Positions 31,430-39,978 of a stretch of 55,446 nucleotides of DNA are shown piece by piece (position 1 is the stretch's first letter; every line of letters begins with the position of its first letter). Source of the DNA: Cytophagales bacterium. GTDB lineage: Bacteria > Bacteroidota > Bacteroidia > Cytophagales > Spirosomataceae. The stretch is taken from contig JAAFJL010000010.1 of NCBI GenBank assembly GCA_013298865.1, positions 1-55,446 of the forward strand, given 5' to 3'. Position numbers and translations under genes: made by a program. The notes under the pieces were generated by a model that was not told the DNA's origin, searched no databases, and saw only the letters and a list, made by a program, of their open reading frames with translations.

Positions 31430-33403
31430 CTACCTATAAACATTCCCTACCGTAATTCCTTTCCAATCATCTGTACGAAATGGGCAAACTGGTAATCCAT
31501 TGACACTGAATAAATTAGCATCAATTGGGGCATTAGACCAAGCGTATCTTACTGCAACAGGTTTTGTCACTTTTGGGTGGTTCACTACTATTTTATCGCC
31601 CATAATCTGAGCCTGAGCAAAGTAAAATTTCTTATCTTCTCCAGCAATTTCAAAGCCTTTCAGATAACCATATTTATCTTTTACCATAAAACCAGCCCCA
31701 ACATGACTAAAAGAAATTGTGGCTTTTGAATCTTGAAAAACAACCAATTGATACATCGGACTCGAATACTCAATGTCCTGATTATAAGTGAGTTTCAAGG
31801 CATTTAATGCTAATCTGTCTCCTACATCTTTCTTATTTGTTGGGTGAATATCAAACTGATTACCAATATCCGTTGTAACAGCCATACCTGTTTTAGGCAC
31901 TTTCAAAGTCATTGTTTGGGCTTCTCTGAGTTCCGCCCAATTGCTGCCCGAATTACTGTCGTTTAAATCACCATAAGTTGATAGTTGGACGAAGTAAAAA
32001 GGGAATTCATCTCCCCATTTTTGTCTCCAGTTTTTGATAAGCAAAGGGAAAGATTCCCGATATTGATACGCCCTACCTGCATTGGTTTCGCCCTGATACC
32101 AGATTACGCCCTTCATACCAAACTGTATAATTGGGGCAATCATACTATTATAAATTGTTGTGCCTACATTATTGTTGAGATGAGCAAAAGTGTAGGGGTC
32201 TTCCCACGAAGGAACAATGTGCCAGCTTTCTTCAAGTAAAGAACGTTTTTGCTGAGCAGTTTTCAAGAAAAAATCATAACTCTCCCCGTTCAAACCCAAT
32301 CCATACCAAGCAGGATTTATTAATTTACTAATTTTGACGATTAAAGTATTCTGCCCTTTTTGCCAAGTACCAGCAGGAATTTCCAAAATCCTTGTGCCAG
32401 ATTTTTTACTTTTTTCAATTAATTTTCCATTGATAAAAATGCTACATTCATTGTCATTTTCGCCAATACTGAGGGTTGTATTTTGAGTAGTTTCTTCTTC
32501 GGAAAGTTGGATTTTTTTCATCAAAAACGCCTTTCCACGGAAGCCCCAACCGCCACTCCATTCATAAGAACCAGGCAAATAAAAAGTTGGAAATTTATCA
32601 GTATCGTATTTACCTGCGAGCAAATCAGATTCTTTAAACTCTGATTTTGAAGGAGTTATACCATTTTTATGTACTTGTTCTTCTAATTTTTTCTCCCAAA
32701 TTTTAGCATCTTCTTCCCAATTTTTTGGCATTATTTGGGGGTATTCCTTCAAAACCTCAGAGGCACTCATAGCATCTTTACTAATCCAGCCTTCTACCTG
32801 AGACCCACCCCAAGACGAATGCAAAAGCCCAATAGGAACTTTGAGTTTTTGGGTAAGATTTTTGGCAAAAAAGTAACCAACTGCCGTAAAATCACCTGCG
32901 TTCTGAGGAGTACAAATTTTCCATTCTCCTTTGGCAAAATTGTCTTGTAACTCAAACGAAACTTCACGAGGAACTTCAAAATGGCGAATCGTTGGAAAAT
33001 CTGCCAATGGTATTTCGGTAGCTGCATTGTCTGCGGCCCTCAGCGACCATTCCATATTGGATTGCCCCGAGCAAACCCAAACATCACCCATCAAAATATC
33101 AGATAGTTTCAGCGTGCTGCCTTTAGTTTTGATGGACATTTCGTGTGGACCACCAGCTTCCATGGCATCCATTGTCACGAGCCACTTTCCCGTAGTTTTA
33201 TCGGCAGTTGTTTTCTTGATTTTTCCATTAAAAAGTACCTCCACAGTTTCCCCATTTTTTGCCCAACCCCAAATATTAATAGGTTTTTGCCGTTGTAAAA
33301 CGATATGATCAGAAAAAATCTGAGCCAATTTTAATTGAGCATAAGTATTTGATGATGAGATAATTACAAAAAATAAAACGATAAATCTCAGACGAGTTGA
33401 CAT
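31430..33403 (-). CDS. Exported SASA-family carbohydrate esterase (sialate O-acetylesterase-like)
   Basis: A 657-residue secreted SGNH-type esterase that removes O-acetyl groups from sugars such as sialic acid or xylan. The signal peptide ends near NTYAQ (residue 23). VWVCSGQSNMEWSL carries the nucleophile Ser115, and GVIWYQGETNAGRAYQY is the second conserved block; NQFDIHPTNKKDVGDRLA contains the catalytic Asp/His. A beta-sandwich (about residues 230-400) interrupts the catalytic domain, as in family members. The frame is open to 33454, but the ATG at 33403 gives a proper signal peptide. No other sugar-degradation genes are adjacent. Confidence 0.88.
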   Translation of the reverse strand: MSTRLRFIVLFFVIISSSNTYAQLKLAQIFSDHIVLQRQKPINIWGWAKNGETVEVLFNGKIKKTTADKTTGKWLVTMDAMEAGGPHEMSIKTKGSTLKLSDILMGDVWVCSGQSNMEWSLRAADNAATEIPLADFPTIRHFEVPREVSFELQDNFAKGEWKICTPQNAGDFTAVGYFFAKNLTQKLKVPIGLLHSSWGGSQVEGWISKDAMSASEVLKEYPQIMPKNWEEDAKIWEKKLEEQVHKNGITPSKSEFKESDLLAGKYDTDKFPTFYLPGSYEWSGGWGFRGKAFLMKKIQLSEEETTQNTTLSIGENDNECSIFINGKLIEKSKKSGTRILEIPAGTWQKGQNTLIVKISKLINPAWYGLGLNGESYDFFLKTAQQKRSLLEESWHIVPSWEDPYTFAHLNNNVGTTIYNSMIAPIIQFGMKGVIWYQGETNAGRAYQYRESFPLLIKNWRQKWGDEFPFYFVQLSTYGDLNDSNSGSNWAELREAQTMTLKVPKTGMAVTTDIGNQFDIHPTNKKDVGDRLALNALKLTYNQDIEYSSPMYQLVVFQDSKATISFSHVGAGFMVKDKYGYLKGFEIAGEDKKFYFAQAQIMGDKIVVNHPKVTKPVAVRYAWSNAPIDANLFSVNGLPVCPFRTDDWKGITVGNVYR

Positions 33404-33807
33404 ATTTTGGAAGGTTTTAGTTTTGTGAAAATGGTAAGGTTCACTCAAAATCAAATATAAAAAAAATGTCTCATAATCTTATATGGTACTTTGGGTTTAA
33501 AACAAATCGTTTTACAATTTTCAATTCCCCAAAACCAAAGAGTTGTTTTTACAGTTAATTTTGTGTGAAATTATTTATCGCTGACCCCGATTTCAAATCG
33601 GGTGTCGTATGGTATTGCGACTGTGTCGCAGCTTAGAATAAAGTGCGTTGTAAACGCAAAACCAGAGCAAAACAGAAAGCATTAAAAGTTTCTTTGCCAC
33701 AAATTACTCAAACTTTTCGGGTTTGGGCGGTTTGTGGCTTGTGTCGTTGTAGCACGGGATTGTATCGCACAACGTTTGTCCCGTGAGTAAAAATCCAAAT
33801 TTAATTT
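33404..33807. other. 404-nt intergenic region with hairpins and shared repeat (copy 2)
   Basis: Between the divergent esterase (-) and mfd (+). It holds a candidate -7 box for the esterase (33452-33459, TATATTTG on minus) and three small perfect hairpins: CCCGATTT-c-AAATCGGG (33586-33602), GCGAC-tgt-GTCGC (33617-33629) and GCGTT-gta-AACGC (33645-33657). The last, with its following bases to 33665, repeats the block at 30161-30181. A clear mfd promoter was not found. No gene is supported here. Confidence 0.55.
33452..33459 (-). promoter_or_regulatory. Candidate -7 box for the esterase gene
   Basis: TATATTTG on the minus strand, about 50 nt before the ATG at 33403. No matching -33 TTTG at 19-21 nt. 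Confidence 0.3.
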
Positions 33808-36800
33808 ATGCTTGTAAAAGATTTTCTAAAATTGTATCGTGAAGACGGACTCGTGCAGACGATTGCAGAACGCCTGAAATCCACTAAAAATCATCCTCAC
33901 CTACAAGTGAAAGGTTTATTGGGTAGCCTTGACACCGTTTTGGCAGCAGCTACTTATCTGATAAATCCCTCACAGACACACCTTTACGTACTTTCTGACC
34001 GTGAAGAAGCAGCTTATTTCCTGAGCGATTTACAAAATCTTTTGGGCGATGATGCCGCCGAACTTTTTCCGATGTCTTACAAAAAAGCTTATCAATACGA
34101 AGAAATTGATAATGCAAACGTACTGATGCGAGCAGAAGTGCTAAGCAAACTCAACAATAATAAAGGCGATGGAATGCTGATTGTGAGTTATCCAGAAGCC
34201 CTTTCCGAAAAAGTAATTAACCGTCGTTCTTTGCTGAAAAATACTTTTTCTATTTCTGTTGGGGAGAAGTTGGACACGAACTTCATGGCAGAAATTTTGA
34301 CCAATTATGATTTCGAGAAAACGGATTTTGTCTATGAGGCAGGGCAATATTCTGTCAGGGGAGGAATTGTGGATGTCTTCAGTTATGCCAATGATGTGCC
34401 GTATAGAATTGATTTGTTCGGAGATGAAGTAGAGAGTATCAGAACCTTTGACCCAGAATCTCAACTTTCGATTGAATCCGTTTCCAGAATCAATATTATT
34501 CCTGATGTTCAGACCAAACTGATTCAGGAATCTCGTGAACCATTTTTGAGTTTTTTTCCTGAAAATGCCCGTCTGTGGTTCAAGGACGTAGATTTGACTT
34601 TGGAAGTTGTAGAAAAATGTTTTGAGGGCGTAGAGAAAAACTTACAAGAAATCCTTGCGAGAAGCGGTGGAATTAAAGTAGTGAGTGACCCTAATCAATT
34701 ATTTGAAACCCGCAAAAGTTTCTTGAATTTGATTAAAGAATTTGGTACAGTTGAGTTCGGAAAGAGATTTTATAAGCCTTTCCAAAAAACAAAAAATACT
34801 GAAAACGAAAATACTACCGAGGATTACCAGTTTAAATGGGAAGCCAAAGCTCAACCGTCGTTTAATAAGGATTTTAAAAGGTTGGCAGATATTCTGCGAG
34901 AGAATCAGACTTTCAATTTTGTGAGTGTTATTTCGGCAGAATCGCCCCGTCAGTTAGAGCGTTTGGCTACGATTTTTGAAGAAATTGATTCTCATGTGCG
35001 TTTTCAGCCAATGAATATTTCTTTGCGGGAAGGTTTCACTGACCAACAAGTAAAAATTGCTTGCTATACCGACCATCAGATTTTTGACAGATTTCATCGT
35101 TATAAAGAAAAAAGTAAATATTCTAAATCTAAAGCTCTGACTTTGAAAGAGTTACGTTCCTTACAAGTTGGCGATTACGTTACCCACGTGGACTACGGAA
35201 TCGGGCGTTTTGCGGGAATGGACAAAGTAAAAATTGGAGATGGAGAACAAGAAATTATCCGATTAATCTATCGGGACGATGATGTTTTGATGATTTCAGT
35301 ACAATCACTTCATAAAATTGCTAAATATTCTGGCAAAGAAGGTGGTCCGCCCACGATGTCAAAATTAGGGTCACAGGATTGGGATAATAAGAAATCCAGG
35401 GTCAAGAAACAGGTAAAAGATATTGCCAAAGAATTGATTGCCCTTTATGCCAAACGGCGGTCTGCTCATGGTTTTTCTTATTCGCCAGACAGTTTTATGC
35501 AGGCAGAATTGGAGTCATCTTTTATTTATGAAGACACCCCAGACCAAGCAAAAGCCACCGCAGATGTGAAGGTAGATATGGAAAAACCCAATCCAATGGA
35601 CAGGTTGGTTTGTGGTGATGTAGGTTTTGGTAAAACCGAAGTTGCGATTCGGGCGGCATTCAAAGCCGTAGCGGATTCTAAACAAGTGGCGGTTTTAGTG
35701 CCAACTACGATTTTGGCAATGCAACATTTCAGAACTTTCCGTGACAGACTCGAAAAATTCCCTTGTCGGGTCGAATATATCAATCGTTTCAAGTCTGATA
35801 AACAAATCAAAGAAACCCTCAAAAGAGTCGCCAATGGGCAGACTGATATTCTGATTGGCACGCACAGAATTGTCAATAAAGATGTGATTTTCAAAGACTT
35901 AGGTCTAATGATTATTGATGAAGAGCAGAAATTTGGCGTAAAAATCAAAGACCGATTAAAAGAAATGAGAGTCAATGTTGACGTACTAACGCTGACAGCA
36001 ACGCCTATTCCGAGAACATTACATTTTTCATTGATGGGAGCGAGAGATTTATCAATTATTGCTACGCCACCACCCAACCGCCAACCTGTAACTACGGAAT
36101 TACAGGTTTTCAACGAAATTCTTTTGCGTGACGCCGTTAGTTATGAACTCAAACGTGGCGGACAAGTTTATTTTGTGCATAATCGGGTTTCGGAATTAGA
36201 ATCAATCGGAAGTCAGATTATGCGATTAGTCCCTGATGCTAAAATTGGAGTAGCCCATGGACAAATGGACGGCGACAAATTGGAAAAAGTAATGATGAAT
36301 TTCATAGAAGGGCATTACGATGTTTTGGTTTCAACAAATATCATTGAATCTGGTTTGGATATTCCGAATGCCAATACCATTTTTATCAACCATGCCAATC
36401 ACTTCGGGCTTTCGGATTTACACCAAATGCGTGGGCGTGTGGGGCGTTCAAACAAAAAAGCATTTTGCTATTTATTGACCCCACAATTATCATTACTGAC
36501 TACGGACGCCCGCAAACGCCTGAGTGCCTTAGAAGAATTTACCGATTTGGGCGATGGATTCAAAGTTGCGATGCGAGATTTGGATATTCGAGGAGCAGGA
36601 AACCTCTTGGGAGCAGAACAGAGTGGTTTTATCAATGATTTAGGCTATGAATTGTACCATAAAATTTTGGATGAAGCCGTTCAGGAACTGAAAGAGACAG
36701 AGTTTAAAGAATTATTTGAAACCAATCTGACCGAAATTGTTGAAAAACTGAATATAGATTGTCAGATAGAAACGGATTTATCACTTCTGATTCCGAACCA

Positions 36801-37203
36801 ATATGTGTCGAGTATCTCTGAAAGGCTTTCACTTTATACCAAATTAGATGACATCAAGGACGAAGTGGAACTGGAAGAATTTCAGAAAACAATTCGAGAC
36901 CGATTCGGACCAATTCCGTCCGAAGTAGAAGATTTGGTAAAAATTGTGCGGATTCGTTGGTCGGCAGAATCATTAGGAATAGAAAAAATTATCTTCAAGA
37001 ACAATAATTTGAAATTTTACTTCGTTTCTGGAGAGAATGAAAAGTATTATAAATCAGATGTTTTTGGCAAGATTATTGAGTATGTTCGGTTAAATTCACG
37101 AAAGTGCATCCTCAAAGAAACAAAAGGGAAATTAGTCCTCAGTTTCGATAAAATCATCTCAATTCCCGAAATACAAGATATTTTAAGGACAATTGAAGGT
37201 TGA
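33808..37203 (+). CDS. mfd: Transcription-repair coupling factor Mfd
   Basis: An 1131-residue ATP-dependent DNA translocase that removes stalled RNA polymerase and recruits UvrA. The N-terminal UvrB-like module (about residues 1-330) includes YSVRGGIVDVFSYANDVPYR. The RNA-polymerase-interacting CarD-like domain starts near 447 (LRSLQVGDYVTHVDYGIGRF). The helicase domains carry CGDVGFGKTEVAIRAAF (Walker A near 604), LMIIDEEQKFGV (DEEQ near 707), LTATPIPRTLHFSLMGARDL and STNIIESGLDIPNANT, with LHQMRGRVGRS. A C-terminal TRCF domain follows. Length and order match the family. The upstream gap is repeat-rich. Confidence 0.97.
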   Translation: MLVKDFLKLYREDGLVQTIAERLKSTKNHPHLQVKGLLGSLDTVLAAATYLINPSQTHLYVLSDREEAAYFLSDLQNLLGDDAAELFPMSYKKAYQYEEIDNANVLMRAEVLSKLNNNKGDGMLIVSYPEALSEKVINRRSLLKNTFSISVGEKLDTNFMAEILTNYDFEKTDFVYEAGQYSVRGGIVDVFSYANDVPYRIDLFGDEVESIRTFDPESQLSIESVSRINIIPDVQTKLIQESREPFLSFFPENARLWFKDVDLTLEVVEKCFEGVEKNLQEILARSGGIKVVSDPNQLFETRKSFLNLIKEFGTVEFGKRFYKPFQKTKNTENENTTEDYQFKWEAKAQPSFNKDFKRLADILRENQTFNFVSVISAESPRQLERLATIFEEIDSHVRFQPMNISLREGFTDQQVKIACYTDHQIFDRFHRYKEKSKYSKSKALTLKELRSLQVGDYVTHVDYGIGRFAGMDKVKIGDGEQEIIRLIYRDDDVLMISVQSLHKIAKYSGKEGGPPTMSKLGSQDWDNKKSRVKKQVKDIAKELIALYAKRRSAHGFSYSPDSFMQAELESSFIYEDTPDQAKATADVKVDMEKPNPMDRLVCGDVGFGKTEVAIRAAFKAVADSKQVAVLVPTTILAMQHFRTFRDRLEKFPCRVEYINRFKSDKQIKETLKRVANGQTDILIGTHRIVNKDVIFKDLGLMIIDEEQKFGVKIKDRLKEMRVNVDVLTLTATPIPRTLHFSLMGARDLSIIATPPPNRQPVTTELQVFNEILLRDAVSYELKRGGQVYFVHNRVSELESIGSQIMRLVPDAKIGVAHGQMDGDKLEKVMMNFIEGHYDVLVSTNIIESGLDIPNANTIFINHANHFGLSDLHQMRGRVGRSNKKAFCYLLTPQLSLLTTDARKRLSALEEFTDLGDGFKVAMRDLDIRGAGNLLGAEQSGFINDLGYELYHKILDEAVQELKETEFKELFETNLTEIVEKLNIDCQIETDLSLLIPNQYVSSISERLSLYTKLDDIKDEVELEEFQKTIRDRFGPIPSEVEDLVKIVRIRWSAESLGIEKIIFKNNNLKFYFVSGENEKYYKSDVFGKIIEYVRLNSRKCILKETKGKLVLSFDKIISIPEIQDILRTIEG

Positions 37204-37240
37204 TTTGCAAGATTCCCGCCAAATTTTGCTCTGAAAATAG

Positions 37241-37248
37241 TAACTTTG
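37241..37248 (+). promoter_or_regulatory. Candidate -7 box for the GldJ/GldK-like gene
   Basis: TAACTTTG matches TAnnTTTG about 85 nt before the ATG at 37334. The nearest TTTG (37225-37228) is 12 nt away, too close for a normal -33 box. Confidence 0.35.
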
Positions 37249-37333
37249 TCATTCTGTAAGTGATTAAGACTTGGATTTTCAAAGCCATTCACTTCATTAT
37301 TTTGAGCAATTTCAGATAAAAATTAAATAAAAA

Positions 37334-38611
37334 ATGAGATTATCATTAAAATCAGTAGCTATTTTATTGGCAGGAGTTGCCATTGTGAGTAGTTGTTCAA
37401 AAGGTAAAAAACATACAAGTTTGGACCCTGGAAAAAGTAGTAATGCCACAGGTATTGCCTACAATAAAAAAGGTGGTTTTCAGGTAAAGTCTTTCAAAGG
37501 GCAACCAACTGGACCAAACTTAGTTTTCATCGAAGGCGGTCGTTTCACGATGGGTGCTTTAGAAGAAGATGTAGTTAATAGCCGTGACAACTTGGAGAGA
37601 ACCGTTTCTGTTCAGTCATTTTATATGGACGAAACTGAAATCGCCAATATCAATTACTTAGAATATTTGAATGCTATCCAAAAAGATTCATCTCAGGAAT
37701 TCTATGAGTCAACTTTGCCAGATACAACAGTTTGGAAAAATGAATTAGCTTTCAATGATTCTTACGTAGAGCAATATTTACGTTACCCAGGTTTCCGTAT
37801 GTATCCGTTAGTGGGTGTGTCTTGGACTCAGGCAAATGACTACTGTTCTTGGAGAACCGCCGCAGTCAATACTAACTTAGCAATGCAAAATGCTAAAAAA
37901 GGAAGTAAAGGTGGTGATAAAAAGACAGCTTCAAAAGGTAAAAAAGGTGCTGCCGAAAAAGGTAGTGCAGAGAAAGTTGCCGCTAAGCCTGTAGCTGTAC
38001 CCAATCAACGTTTAGCGATTGAATCAGGAATTGTATTACCGAACTACCGCCTACCAACAGAGGCTGAATGGGAATATGCAGCAAAAGCAATGATTGGTAC
38101 TCAGTACGAAGACGAAAATCAGACGAATCAAAGAATTTATCCTTGGGATGGTCCTTCGATGCGTAATCCTCGTAACGGAAGACACAAAGGAGAAATGTTA
38201 GCAAATTACAAGCGTGGTCGTGGTGACTTTGCGGGTATTGCAGGAAAATCAAATGATGGTGCAATTATTACACAAGAGGTTTATAAATATCCAGCCAATG
38301 ACTTTGGTCTTTATAACATGGCAGGAAACGTAAACGAATGGGTTATGGATTTGTATCGCCCATTGTCTTATGGTGACTTCAGTGACTTGAACCCAGTGCG
38401 TCGTAGTGATTTCTTAGATAAAGAAAATAACTATGATAAGAAAAACAATAACTCATTGATAGACAATAAAGTACGTGTTTTCAAAGGCGGTGCTTGGTCA
38501 GATGTAGCTTATTGGTTATCACCAGGAACACGTCGTTTCTTAGATCAAGATTCGGCAACTTCAACAATTGGTTTTAGATGTGCCATGATTCGTGCTGGTA
38601 CTAACAAATAG
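37334..38611 (+). CDS. GldJ/GldK-family lipoprotein (SUMF1/FGE-like fold)
   Basis: A 425-residue outer-membrane lipoprotein: signal MRLSLKSVAILLAGVAIVSS with lipidated Cys21. The sulfatase-modifying-factor fold shows FIEGGRFTMGALEEDV, VQSFYMDETEIANINYLEYL, YPLVGVSWTQANDYCSWRTA, YRLPTEAEWEYAAKA, NMAGNVNEWVMDLYR and FKGGAWSDVAYWLSPGTRR. These match GldJ and GldK, gliding and type IX secretion lipoproteins of Bacteroidota. The two are hard to separate here; the absence of gldLMN next to it favours GldJ or a stand-alone paralogue. A Lys/Gly/Ala-rich insertion (about residues 183-222) breaks the domain. A MITE-like element begins 2 nt after the stop. Confidence 0.75.
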   Translation: MRLSLKSVAILLAGVAIVSSCSKGKKHTSLDPGKSSNATGIAYNKKGGFQVKSFKGQPTGPNLVFIEGGRFTMGALEEDVVNSRDNLERTVSVQSFYMDETEIANINYLEYLNAIQKDSSQEFYESTLPDTTVWKNELAFNDSYVEQYLRYPGFRMYPLVGVSWTQANDYCSWRTAAVNTNLAMQNAKKGSKGGDKKTASKGKKGAAEKGSAEKVAAKPVAVPNQRLAIESGIVLPNYRLPTEAEWEYAAKAMIGTQYEDENQTNQRIYPWDGPSMRNPRNGRHKGEMLANYKRGRGDFAGIAGKSNDGAIITQEVYKYPANDFGLYNMAGNVNEWVMDLYRPLSYGDFSDLNPVRRSDFLDKENNYDKKNNNSLIDNKVRVFKGGAWSDVAYWLSPGTRRFLDQDSATSTIGFRCAMIRAGTNK

Positions 38612-38612
38612 T

Positions 38613-38778
38613 AATAGACTTCCTGCGAAAGTGTTTTAAGTCGAAAAACAGCACCTTTTCGGCTACAAATCAAGAAAATTTTTCAACCGTAGCTCTGCTA
38701 TGCTTTCAAAATTTTCCTAATTTTCGCTCGAAAATTTACTATTTTTCAATCATAAAACACTTTCGCAGGAAGTCTATT
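38613..38778. mobile_element. MITE-like element, 166 bp with 26-bp perfect terminal inverted repeats
   Basis: AATAGACTTCCTGCGAAAGT at 38613 onward (26 bases to 38638) is exactly the reverse complement of 38753-38778. The interior has no coding capacity but contains further self-complementary A/T-rich stretches. If the ends are taken as GACTTCC and GGAAGTC, TA flanks both sides, as with transposases that duplicate a TA target. It is most likely a non-autonomous miniature transposable element, inserted directly after the GldJ/GldK-like stop codon, where it may also act as a terminator. Confidence 0.75.
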
Positions 38779-38795
38779 CTTTAATCTTTAAAATC

Positions 38796-38993
38796 ATGAA
38801 AAAGTACATCTTAATACTCTTCATTTCCTTATTCATGTTGCCCGACACTGAGGCAGCATCCGTTTCTGTTTCGACAAAGACGATGATTTCGGAAACTGTT
38901 TTAGATTCAAAAGTTGTGATTAAACGCCGAAGAAAAAAAGGATTTCTTTGGGGACTTTTCAAGAAAAAAGATTGTGGTTGTCCTAAGCATTAA
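38796..38993 (+). CDS. Tiny secreted basic Cys-containing protein (65 aa)
   Basis: This short protein has a clear signal peptide (MKKYILILFISLFMLPDTEA) and a mature part of about 45 residues ending in a strongly basic tail: VVIKRRRKKGFLWGLFKKK, then DCGCPKH. The CGC motif plus terminal His could bind metal or form a disulphide. I do not recognise a named family. It stands between the MITE-like element and a terminator, so it is probably transcribed on its own or by read-through from the lipoprotein gene. The signal peptide and well-placed terminator support a real gene. Confidence 0.6.
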   Translation: MKKYILILFISLFMLPDTEAASVSVSTKTMISETVLDSKVVIKRRRKKGFLWGLFKKKDCGCPKH

Positions 38994-38998
38994 AATAT

Positions 38999-39037
38999 AA
39001 AAAAGCCCCTTTGGAAAATCCAGAGGGGCTTTTTTTG
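38999..39037. terminator. Strong bidirectional terminator
   Basis: AAAAAAGCCCC with GGGGCTTTTTTT, extended inward by TGGA/TCCA, follows the small-protein stop by 6 nt and precedes the end of coxM on the other strand. The A and T runs serve both directions. Confidence 0.88.
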
Positions 39038-39051
39038 TTGAAAAATAAATG

Positions 39052-39885
39052 CTACGCTAAAGCCATCAAGGCTCTTTTGGCAAAGACTTTTGCTAAATGC
39101 ACACGGTATTCTTCCGAAGCATAATGGTCACTCATGATGTCCTGACCTTTGGCAGTGTCACTTACAGCATGATTGATGTTTTCAGCAGTGAGGGTTTTTC
39201 CGCTAATGGCATTTTCAATTCCTGTGTCTCTGAAAGCTGCATCTGCTACGCCCGAAAACGCAACACGAGTTTCTCCCGAAGGTTCACGCATGGCTGCACA
39301 ACCAACCAATGCAAACCTTGAAGCAGGCTGTACAAATTTCTGATATGTCGATTTTGTACCTTTTGCAGGAATCGGGAATCGGATTTCAGTAATGATTTCG
39401 TCTGATGCTAAGGCAGTTGAGAAAAATCCTGTGAAAAAATCTGCTGCATTCAGCGTTCTTTCTCCCCCAGAACCTTCTAAAACTACTTTTGCATTTGACA
39501 CCAAAACCAAAGCAGGCCAGTCTGCGGATGGGTCTGCATGGGCAAGGCTTCCGCCCAATGTTCCTTTGTTTCGTACTTGGACATCTCCGATTGCCCCTGC
39601 TCCTTCTGCAAGAATTGAAAGATGTTCTTTCACAATGTCAGAAGAAGCAATTTCTTGGTGAGTAGTTGTTGAACCAATCACCAACTCTTTACCCGAAACT
39701 TTGATTCCTTTCAAAGATGCAATTCTGGCAATATCAACCAACATTTCGGGCTGATTGAGGCGGAGTTTCAGGGCTGGCACTAAGCTGTGTCCACCAGAAA
39801 GTACTTTCGCATTTCCGTCTGCCAATAGTTCAATGGCTGCTTTTACGGATCTTGCTCTTTTATATTCAAATGATGCTGGTATCAT
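39052..39885 (-). CDS. coxM: Molybdenum hydroxylase FAD-binding subunit (CoxM-like)
   Basis: A 277-residue cytoplasmic flavoprotein, the medium subunit of a xanthine dehydrogenase/CO dehydrogenase-type enzyme that passes electrons from the iron-sulphur subunit to an acceptor. AKVLSGGHSLVPALKLRLN and IGDVQVRNKGTLGGSLAHAD are the two FAD-binding motifs. The C-terminal domain (ETRVAFSGVADAAFRDTGIE) completes the fold. It is the last gene of the coxS-coxL-coxM order on the minus strand, 93 nt after coxL. The symbol reflects homology, not proven CO oxidation. Confidence 0.88.
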   Translation of the reverse strand: MIPASFEYKRARSVKAAIELLADGNAKVLSGGHSLVPALKLRLNQPEMLVDIARIASLKGIKVSGKELVIGSTTTHQEIASSDIVKEHLSILAEGAGAIGDVQVRNKGTLGGSLAHADPSADWPALVLVSNAKVVLEGSGGERTLNAADFFTGFFSTALASDEIITEIRFPIPAKGTKSTYQKFVQPASRFALVGCAAMREPSGETRVAFSGVADAAFRDTGIENAISGKTLTAENINHAVSDTAKGQDIMSDHYASEEYRVHLAKVFAKRALMALA

Positions 39886-39978
39886 ATTTTTTTAAATTTA
39901 AAGTTGAGAGTTGAAGGTTTAAATTTGAGATTTTCTTGAACTTTAGACTTTTTACGCTCAACTACTTTACAATTTTTA

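Noticed and set aside
35526-36113. A 195-codon antisense frame opposite mfd
   Set aside because: It lies opposite the conserved helicase domain; codon use and lack of start context mark it as a shadow.
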